NCBI GenBank assembly: GCA_030830945.1
Contig: JAURLY010000017.1
Location: 1 to 5,722, forward strand
DNA length: 5,722 nt
Reading direction: 5' to 3'
Source of the DNA: Gammaproteobacteria bacterium
Lineage (GTDB): Bacteria > Pseudomonadota > Gammaproteobacteria > Pseudomonadales > GM7GCV1
Position 1 is the stretch's first letter, and every line of letters starts with the position of its first letter. This document shows, in pieces, positions 1 to 5,195 of the stretch. The translations under genes were made by a program, and so were the position numbers. A model generated the notes under the pieces. That model saw nothing but the letters and a program-made list of their open reading frames with translations, was not told where the DNA came from and did no database searches.

Positions 1-29
1 ACTCTGCGTGTGCGTTTGTCTGCCATCTC

Positions 30-1325
30 TTAGCTCCCGGTCTTGAACGTCTGGTTTTGCTGAAATTCAGGAAAACCAATTTCCGCGTGCTCCGTTACAT
101 CCAGGCCTCGTTGCTCATGCAATGAGTCGGAACGAAGTCCCATGACCTTGCTGATCATAAAGTAGACTAGGAAGGAGACCGGGAATGCCCAGAGGAAGCC
201 AGCGCCAATACCGATCAACTGAACGACGATTTGGTCGACATTGAACAGGTCGCCTGTAACAAACATACCGGCGGCAAGCGTTCCCCATGCACCGGAAAAT
301 CCGTGAACAGAAACGGCAGCGACCACATCATCCACCTGTAATTTGAGCAGGAGGTCATTGCCCAAGACACATATGATTCCGCCAACAAAGCCGGTAATCA
401 GGGCAAATTCGATGGTCATCGAGGCGCAGCCTGCGGTGATGGCTACCAAGCCTGCCAAACTGCCATTAACCACACTGGTCATCAACACGGGTTTGCCGCG
501 CAGTACGAAGGTAAGAATACTGCCCAGGGCACCGGCGGAAGCCGCCAGATGAGTATTGATTGCAATCGAAGCAATTTCCGGAACTGCTGCCAGCGTACTT
601 CCCGGGTTAAAGCCAAACCAGCCGAACCAAAGGATAAAGCCGCCAATGCCGACCAATGTCAGATTGTGTCCCTGGATAGGACGAGTCTCGCCAGTGCGTT
701 TATCAAATCGGCCAAGCCGGGGGCCTACGGCAATGATCCCTGCCAGTGCACACCAGGCACCAATTGAGTGCACCACGGTTGATCCGGCGAAGTCAATGAA
801 CCCTAGTTGGGCAAGCCAGCCATCGCCATTCCAGACCCAGCTTCCGTAAATAGGGTAGACCAGGGCAATCAACACAGCGGCGGACAAAATATAAGAGTTG
901 TATTTGGTTCTTTCGGCCATGGCACCGGAACAAATGGTTGCCGCCGTCGCTGCAAACATTGCCTGAAAAAACAGGTAGACATAGTCAAAGGCTGTATCTC
1001 CCTCAAGGCCAAAGCCGGAGAAACCATAAAAGCCTGTCGTGTTTTCACCGAACATCAAGCTATAGCCAATAAGCCAGAAGATGACACTGGCCATACAGAC
1101 ATCAGTGTAGTTTTTCATCATGACGTTGACGGCGTTTTTTGCCCGTGACATGCCGGTTTCCAGCAGGGCAAAGCCTGCCTGCATAAAGAAGACCAGTACG
1201 CCCGCAACTAACACCCAGACAATGTCCAGATGGTCCTTAAGGCTATAAATCGTTTCTTGTGCTTGAAGGAGGGGTGAAAAAAGAAAGAGCGAAAAAAGAG
1301 CTAGGTAAAACTTGCGCCTAGTCAT
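30..1325 (-). CDS. amtB: Ammonium transporter (Amt/MEP/Rh family channel)
   Basis: Inner-membrane channel that takes up ammonium/ammonia for nitrogen assimilation; the family acts as trimers gated by PII proteins such as GlnK. The 431-residue product has the usual length. Residues 1-23 form a signal peptide (basic MTRRK, hydrophobic core, LQAQ), typical of proteobacterial AmtB. Family landmarks are visible: MQAGFALLETG (49-58), GAMAER (134-139), the pore twin histidines H186 (in DFAGSTVVH, with the conserved D178) and H341 (in VSVHGFSGAWG), Phe-gate candidates F124 and F239, and S243 in FGFNPGS at the recruitment site. The cytosolic tail GLRSDSLHEQRGLDVTEHAE matches the GlnK-contacting tail of the family. 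The ATG start is preceded by AGGA eight bases upstream. The gene is intact. A sigma-54-type promoter lies about 95-110 bases upstream. No glnK is seen between it and the MATE gene. Family assignment is secure; symbol by homology reasoning. Confidence 0.96.
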   Translation of the reverse strand: MTRRKFYLALFSLFLFSPLLQAQETIYSLKDHLDIVWVLVAGVLVFFMQAGFALLETGMSRAKNAVNVMMKNYTDVCMASVIFWLIGYSLMFGENTTGFYGFSGFGLEGDTAFDYVYLFFQAMFAATAATICSGAMAERTKYNSYILSAAVLIALVYPIYGSWVWNGDGWLAQLGFIDFAGSTVVHSIGAWCALAGIIAVGPRLGRFDKRTGETRPIQGHNLTLVGIGGFILWFGWFGFNPGSTLAAVPEIASIAINTHLAASAGALGSILTFVLRGKPVLMTSVVNGSLAGLVAITAGCASMTIEFALITGFVGGIICVLGNDLLLKLQVDDVVAAVSVHGFSGAWGTLAAGMFVTGDLFNVDQIVVQLIGIGAGFLWAFPVSFLVYFMISKVMGLRSDSLHEQRGLDVTEHAEIGFPEFQQNQTFKTGS

Positions 1326-1333
1326 AGGTATAT

Positions 1334-1337
1334 TCCT
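1334..1337 (-). promoter_or_regulatory. Ribosome binding site of amtB
   Basis: AGGA on the minus strand, eight bases before the ATG at 1325. It supports that start, which also places the signal peptide correctly at the N-terminus. Confidence 0.6.
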
Positions 1338-1409
1338 GTGTAGTTTGAACCTTCGTTCGCTAAACTATGTTTGCCTGTGAAACCGAGTAGCGAATCGCAT
1401 TTCGGTCCC

Positions 1410-1428
1410 TAGGTATAAGCAATACCTA
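1410..1428. repeat. Perfect 7-bp inverted repeat with 5-base spacer
   Basis: TAGGTAT at 1410-1416 and ATACCTA at 1422-1428, separated by AAGCA. The dyad overlaps the -12 half and spacer of the RpoN-like promoter, so a bound regulator could occlude it. No T-tract follows, so it does not look like an intrinsic terminator. A further TAGGTAT lies at 1325-1331, immediately beside the amtB start codon. Function is unknown; the small size means chance remains possible. Confidence 0.4.
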
Positions 1429-1433
1429 TGCCA
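1418..1433 (-). promoter_or_regulatory. Sigma-54 (RpoN) promoter, -24/-12 elements, upstream of amtB
   Basis: The minus strand reads TGGCATAGGTATTGCT. The known RpoN consensus is TGGCAC-N5-TTGC[A/T], with an invariant GG at -24 and GC at -12 separated by ten bases. Here the GG (plus-strand 1431-1432) and GC (1419-1420) are exactly ten bases apart; the only mismatch in the core is T for C in the sixth base. It points toward amtB, predicting a transcript start near 1407 and an untranslated leader of about 80 bases. RpoN/NtrC control of amtB is well established in proteobacteria, so position and gene agree. A clear NtrC enhancer dyad (GCACC...GGTGC) was not found nearby. Confidence 0.68.
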
Positions 1434-1477
1434 TTCTGGGCATGTTATGAGAGATGCATCACAGAAAAGTTTTTATT

Positions 1478-2821
1478 TTAGGTGCTCGGTTGTGGGCGGG
1501 TGTGAATGTAGTAATACCATCCCCCCAGTGCGGCAATACCATTACCAATAGTTGCGCCGGCAAAGATGCCCGGGATTCCAAACAAATGCCCGCCAAGCCA
1601 GGCGAGTGGGATATAGAGCAGCAAAATTCGTATCAAGCTCAATATCAGCGTGCGTTCCGATCGGTGTTGGGCGTTAAATGCCGTATTCAGTACAACGATA
1701 ATTCCGTAGAACCCCAGTCCCAACGGCATGATCCAAAGATAGATTCGGGCGACCTTAACAATCTCCGGGTCTGTGGAGAAAACCTGTGCGAGCCACCATG
1801 CGCCCCCGACAAAAATTACAAAAACCCCGAATTGGAACTTGAGAATGAATTTGACACAAAGCACCAGCGATTCATGAGCTCTTTCTAAATTTCCGGCGCC
1901 CAGATTTTGGGCCATAAACGGTGAAAGTGCGGCAGTAATCGCAAAGGGGATGACCAGACTGAATACTTCGATACGGTTCCCTGCGCCCAGGCCAGCAACG
2001 GCGATTTCCCCGTACTGGGCAACAAAGGCCGTCAGGGCTGCAGCGGCAGCGGGGGTCATCATATTGGCAACGGAAATGGGCACGCCTGTCTTGAGCATTT
2101 TTTGCCAGTGCCTGTAGATAACGTCAAATGGGGGCATGCTAAAGGTGATCAATTTCTCACGCGCATAGAGAAGGTAGAACCCGGCAAAAAAGCCAATTAC
2201 CCAGGATCCGGCTGTCGCCCAGGCAGCTCCAGCCACGCCCATGGCTGGTATAGGGCCAAAACCAAAAATAAGGATGGGATCCAGGATGACGTTGATCAGC
2301 CCGCCCGCAATCATCAATATGCTGGGCCATTTGGTATCGCCGGTGGCACGTATGGCTGAGTTCCCAACCATGGGAATGACCATCAAGCCGAAGCAAATGT
2401 AGTAGATATCCATGTACTCGTGGATAAGGGGTAACGTCAGCTCACTGGCCCCCAGTAGGCGGAACAGGGGATCGATGGTAAAGAACCCGGCGGTAGACAC
2501 AGCCAGGGTTAAAACTACCGTAAACATGAGACTGTCTGTGGTCAGACGCGCTGCCTGATCGTGGTCGCCCCGACCAATGGCACTGCCAACCATGACGGAA
2601 GTGGCGACACTGAGACCGATGATCAGGTTAAACAGCATCATAGTGACTGGTAGGGTAAAACTGATCGCAGCCAGTTCTTGCGATCCCATCATCGAGACAA
2701 AGAAAATGTCCACGGCACTAAAAGCCATCATGCAAAAAATGCCAATGACCATAGGCACTGTCATTCGGTACAGGGTGTTTCCTATTGGCCCGTGCAGAAT
2801 GTCCTGAGAGGTTACACGCAA
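1478..2821 (-). CDS. MATE family efflux transporter
   Basis: Inner-membrane antiporter of the multidrug and toxic compound extrusion family, expected to export cationic drugs or metabolites in exchange for Na+ or H+. The 447 residues, with about 12 hydrophobic helices in two related halves, fit the family. Visible landmarks: GPIGNTLYRMTVPM leading into helix 1, the acidic D38 in AVDIFFVSMMG (where MATE pumps carry a key helix-1 Asp), RATGDTKWP (158-166), NVILDPILIFGFGP with MGVAGAAWAT (177-203), and in the second half GNRIE (281-285) and PFMAQNLGAGN (301-311). The best start is TTG at 2821: no ATG or GTG lies upstream in frame before a TAG, and the next ATG (residue 20) would cut into the conserved lead to helix 1. 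No strong ribosome binding site precedes it. The gene is intact and divergent from the barrel gene. Substrate cannot be deduced. Confidence 0.94.
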   Translation of the reverse strand: MRVTSQDILHGPIGNTLYRMTVPMVIGIFCMMAFSAVDIFFVSMMGSQELAAISFTLPVTMMLFNLIIGLSVATSVMVGSAIGRGDHDQAARLTTDSLMFTVVLTLAVSTAGFFTIDPLFRLLGASELTLPLIHEYMDIYYICFGLMVIPMVGNSAIRATGDTKWPSILMIAGGLINVILDPILIFGFGPIPAMGVAGAAWATAGSWVIGFFAGFYLLYAREKLITFSMPPFDVIYRHWQKMLKTGVPISVANMMTPAAAAALTAFVAQYGEIAVAGLGAGNRIEVFSLVIPFAITAALSPFMAQNLGAGNLERAHESLVLCVKFILKFQFGVFVIFVGGAWWLAQVFSTDPEIVKVARIYLWIMPLGLGFYGIIVVLNTAFNAQHRSERTLILSLIRILLLYIPLAWLGGHLFGIPGIFAGATIGNGIAALGGWYYYIHTRPQPST

Positions 2822-2869
2822 GAGATAATTTCGCTCTGTTTGGTCTTTGAAAGATTTTGTCGGCGAGGG

Positions 2870-2878
2870 ATCATAACA
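2870..2878 (-). promoter_or_regulatory. Possible extended -10 promoter for the MATE gene
   Basis: The minus strand reads TGTTATGAT, an extended -10 (TGn plus TATGAT, five of six consensus bases), placing a transcript start near 2863 and a leader of about 40 bases before the TTG start at 2821. A -35 is poor: only CTTGTA-like sequence lies 15-16 bases upstream. Inferred from sequence only. Confidence 0.35.
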
Positions 2879-2915
2879 GCCTGTGAAGGTCTACAAGATT
2901 GAGATTAGTTAAAAA

Positions 2916-2946
2916 TTGGTTTTTCCTTGATTTTGGACAGTATAGT
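2916..2946 (+). promoter_or_regulatory. Possible sigma-70 promoter for the barrel/FecR unit
   Basis: A TATAGT -10 element at 2941-2946 with TTGGTT at 2916-2921 as a -35, spaced 19 bases (longer than ideal). It would start transcription near 2953, leaving a leader of about 28 bases. A second candidate -35, TTGATT, is too close. Low-to-moderate support. Confidence 0.33.
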
Positions 2947-2970
2947 GACGACTCAACGGTGATATTCACT

Positions 2971-2976
2971 GGGGGA
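2971..2976 (+). promoter_or_regulatory. Ribosome binding site of the barrel gene
   Basis: GGGGGA four bases before the ATG at 2981. It supports the start that gives a proper signal peptide. Confidence 0.5.
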
Positions 2977-2980
2977 ACAG

Positions 2981-3822
2981 ATGAAAATATCTGGAAAAAT
3001 AGTTGGGCACTTATCTTTATGGGCACTCACGCTTGGATGCTGTATGCCTCTTTTGGCCGCGCCGGCCAGCATTGATCTTGCCGTCGAGACAACCTATAGC
3101 GACAATTTGTCTGAGACTGAAGATAGTATGGATAACCCGATCGAGGGGTCCATTAGCGTGTGTCGGCTGCGTTGCATAAAACGGTTGTGCTGTCCGAAAA
3201 GTTTTCCATGATGGGCCGGATCGGGCTCGGTTATCACCAGTATCATATTGATCAGTCAGCGGATTATTGGAGTGCCAGCGCCGCGATTGCTGCTAACTTC
3301 AGGCCGTTTTCAGATTTTTACCTCCCTTATTTTAAATTTAGTCTCAGTGCCCGCGAGCAGAAATACCGCAATGAATTTCACCCTGATCAGATAGTGCGGG
3401 CCAAATTCAGTGTTAATAAACAATGGACACCGAACCTGCTGCTATCGGCAGGATTTGCAGCGCGCGAGGGCTATGATGAGTGGCCTGTGGTCGACACGGT
3501 TAACTTCGGCTATTGGGACACTAGCCTGCGCGAAATATTCATGGGTATGGATTTACGCGTAAAGGATTTGATCCTTTATGGGGAAGTGTCCTGATCGGAA
3601 GGAGACCTCATCTGGACTGTGTCGCAGGGAGCGGATTACGTTGGTTTGCTATGGGATGAGAATACTCAAATAGATAGCCTCGAAATGGGTGTCAATATCC
3701 CACTATCTTCGCACTCGGCTTTGGATCTACAGGGAAGCTTTTCCCAGACCCGGTACTCCGGCAGTAAAATGTACAATAAAACTTCGTTATCGCTTGCTTA
3801 TATGCATCGATTTTCTCTTTAA
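2981..3822 (+). pseudogene. Broken gene for a probable outer-membrane beta-barrel protein
   Basis: Reads from ATG 2981 in one frame to about 3160, then continues one frame over (3163-3591), meets TGA at 3592-3594, and continues in that same frame (3595-3819) to TAA at 3820. Ignoring the two lesions gives about 279 residues. Residues 1-29 look like a Sec signal peptide (MKISGK, hydrophobic core, LLAAPA). The mature part has alternating polar/apolar stretches rich in Tyr, Phe and Trp (for example YFKFSLSARE, LLLSAGFAAREGY, LDLQGSFSQTRY) and ends SLAYMHRFSL, as in small outer-membrane barrels. The frameshift sits at GTGTG (3158-3162) and fits a duplicated TG dinucleotide or a one-base loss. No named family recognised. 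The stop overlaps the ribosome binding site of the FecR gene, so the two form an operon. Sequencing error, or translation of fragments from GTG 3160 and GTG 3619, are alternatives. Confidence 0.68.
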
Positions 3823-3827
3823 AGGAG
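3821..3827 (+). promoter_or_regulatory. Ribosome binding site of the FecR-domain gene
   Basis: AAAGGAG, five bases before GTG 3833. It overlaps the TAA stop (3820-3822) of the barrel gene, so translation of the two is likely coupled. It decides GTG 3833 over the longer upstream open frame (back to 3689), whose sequence is simply an out-of-frame reading of the barrel gene. Confidence 0.72.
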
Positions 3828-3832
3828 CCTCC

Positions 3833-4599
3833 GTGAGCAATCAAGAATTTGATCCAGAATCGCCTTATAACCAGGCTCGCAGAAAATGGTTGGTAAAAGC
3901 GCTTGAATTAGGTGTTTTTGGCGCGGGGGCAATGGCGATTGCCCCGGTCGTGTCGGCACAACTTGCCAGTCCACGACCGCCGTCGGTTCGGCCCACACAG
4001 AGTTTTTCCCGAATTGAGGGAGAGGTCTGGGTGAATGCACAGATCGCAACGATGCAAACACCGGTGCAAGCGGGAGATTCCGTAGAGACCGGACCGAATT
4101 CCCGTGCATCATTTGTCGTCGGGGAAGACGCTTACATGCTGCGTTCAAATGCCCAGCTGCGCATATTGCGGACACAACCGAGATCGCAGACGTCTAACTT
4201 GATAGAAGAGGGGATTGAATTGCTTAAAGGGGCGGCCCTGTTTGTTTTTGGCCGTCGCGAAGAGCAGCGCGTTAGGGTTTCTACACCCTATGCTACGCTT
4301 GGCATTCGGGGCACCGGTCTTTATCTGGATGCAGAGCCAAACAGGACTTATGTCTGTCTATGTTACGCGAGGCAGATTTGGAAGTGGCGGCGGACCCAGC
4401 CTATAACGAATATTTGGAATCTTCCCATCATGATATGCCCAAGTATATAAATGCGAGTGGATCTGCCGAACTGGTCGAAGCGGCGCCTTTCAAGGATCAC
4501 TCTGATCTTGAGCTGGCTATTCTGGAAGATCTGGTAGGGCGTTCAGTGCCATTTCCTCTTGATGAATCCTACGATTCGCCTAGAAGACAGGACTATTAA
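3833..4599 (+). pseudogene. FecR-domain periplasmic protein gene, frameshifted
   Basis: FecR domains are periplasmic modules best known from FecR, which relays an outer-membrane signal to a sigma factor; many stand-alone FecR-domain proteins have unknown roles. From GTG 3833 the frame runs through Y178 (4366), then must shift one frame to read on to TAA 4597; one missing base at about 4367 (GGC reduced to GC) restores C-Y-G-E and a 255-residue protein. Without repair it ends at 4450 with an unrelated tail (206 residues). Residues 16-43 resemble a twin-arginine signal (ARRKWLVKA, hydrophobic core, VVSAQ). The FecR core spans about 57-170: FSRIEGEVWV, AGDSVETGPNSRASFVVGEDAYMLRSN in pieces, VRVSTPYATLGIRGTGLYL. 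The tail carries C175-L-C177-Y and, after the shift, HHDMPKYI (H199, H200), a possible ligand set. No sigma factor or TonB receptor is adjacent; its partner is the barrel gene. Confidence 0.72.
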
Positions 4600-4601
4600 T
4601 T

Positions 4602-5195
4602 TCAGCGAATAAGTTGTTGTCGTCGCCATAGCACCATGACGATTAATACCACGCAGCCTGCCGTCATCACCAAATGAAATAGCATGTTGGTGGCGGTCCA
4701 TGACTCCAGCGCCAACAGCCCAAAAATGTTTCGCAGGATAAACAAGGCAAAGAAACTGACATTTTCCTGGTGTGGAAAAACATAGGCCTTGCGCAAGGTT
4801 GGGCCAAAAGCCAGTGTATCTACGAGGGTCAAAATCACAACGGCCCAGAACGGATCAGATGACAGATACCAAACCGGCAGGGAAACCAGTGAGGCGATAA
4901 AAAACCCCCAGTCACTGCGGGTAATTTCGGTGTCACCACGCTTGAGAAAGGCCAGCCAGGCAATATAAAAAGTGATCAGGGCAGAAAGGCCTGTGGGCCA
5001 TGCGCCCGCACCGCCTTCAGATTTCAGTTGTGCCAGGAAAACAATAAATGTGGTTATTCCCCAAATAATCCATGAAAACGCATGCGGGCGGGTTTGGCCC
5101 CGGTAGATCGTCCAGATGTAAGGTGCAAAAGCCACCAGGGTGAGCAGGGATGAAATCCCTGCATAGATCAGCTTGAGCTCAAGTGAGGGGTTCAC
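4602..5195 (-). CDS. Uncharacterised PQ-loop-like integral membrane protein
   Basis: A 197-residue, very hydrophobic protein with about seven helices (roughly 8-30, 37-57, 65-85, 96-111, 115-133, 145-165, 170-190) and a basic C-terminus (WRRQQLIR). Two segments about 107 residues apart resemble each other and the PQ-loop repeat: AFAPYIWTIYRGQTRP (22-37) and AFGPTLRKAYVFPHQE (129-144), each with a helix-breaking Pro before a basic loop. PQ-loop proteins include SWEET/SemiSWEET sugar and lysosomal amino-acid carriers, so a small-molecule carrier is possible but unproven. The GTG start at 5195 shares its G with the TAG stop of gcvP (TAGTG), implying coupled translation; a longer TTG start at 5228 inside gcvP would add 11 non-hydrophobic residues and is less likely. 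No clear ribosome binding site. The stop lies two bases from that of the convergent FecR gene. Intact. Confidence 0.82.
   Translation of the reverse strand: MNPSLELKLIYAGISSLLTLVAFAPYIWTIYRGQTRPHAFSWIIWGITTFIVFLAQLKSEGGAGAWPTGLSALITFYIAWLAFLKRGDTEITRSDWGFFIASLVSLPVWYLSSDPFWAVVILTLVDTLAFGPTLRKAYVFPHQENVSFFALFILRNIFGLLALESWTATNMLFHLVMTAGCVVLIVMVLWRRQQLIR

Noticed and set aside
343..1148. Several plus-strand open frames opposite amtB
   Set aside because: Antisense shadows of a strongly conserved gene, overlapping each other in different frames, with Pro/Ala-rich sequence of no family.
1428..1443. ATGCC-N6-GGCAT hairpin as a terminator of the MATE transcript
   Set aside because: Five-base arms and no following T-tract; it overlaps the -24 promoter element and is too weak to call.
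1481..1486. GGTGCT as an NtrC half-site
   Set aside because: No matching GCACC half at the right distance on the other side; a five-base match alone is not evidence.
1454..1888. 144-codon plus-strand open frame opposite the MATE gene
   Set aside because: It is antisense to the conserved MATE C-terminal half, has low-complexity polar composition, no convincing ribosome binding site and no recognisable domain.
2959..2969. GTGA-TAT-TCAC small dyad ahead of the barrel gene as an operator
   Set aside because: Four-base arms only, expected often by chance, and it lies next to the ribosome binding site without further support.
2996..3004. Lipoprotein signal in the barrel protein (TLGCC near residue 20)
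   Set aside because: The -3 position is Thr rather than Leu/Val/Ile, and a better ordinary cleavage site (LLAAPA) follows; a barrel end-strand also argues against a lipoprotein.
3689..3832. Upstream extension of the FecR frame to 3689
   Set aside because: This stretch is an out-of-frame reading of the barrel gene; the strong AAAGGAG and GTG 3833 fix the start.
3819..4175. 118-codon minus-strand open frame opposite the FecR gene
   Set aside because: Composition and motifs belong to the FecR reading on the other strand; no homology or start signals visible.
4355..4372. Programmed ribosomal frameshifting in the FecR gene
   Set aside because: No slippery heptamer or homopolymer run, and no evident downstream stimulatory structure; a simple base loss explains it better.
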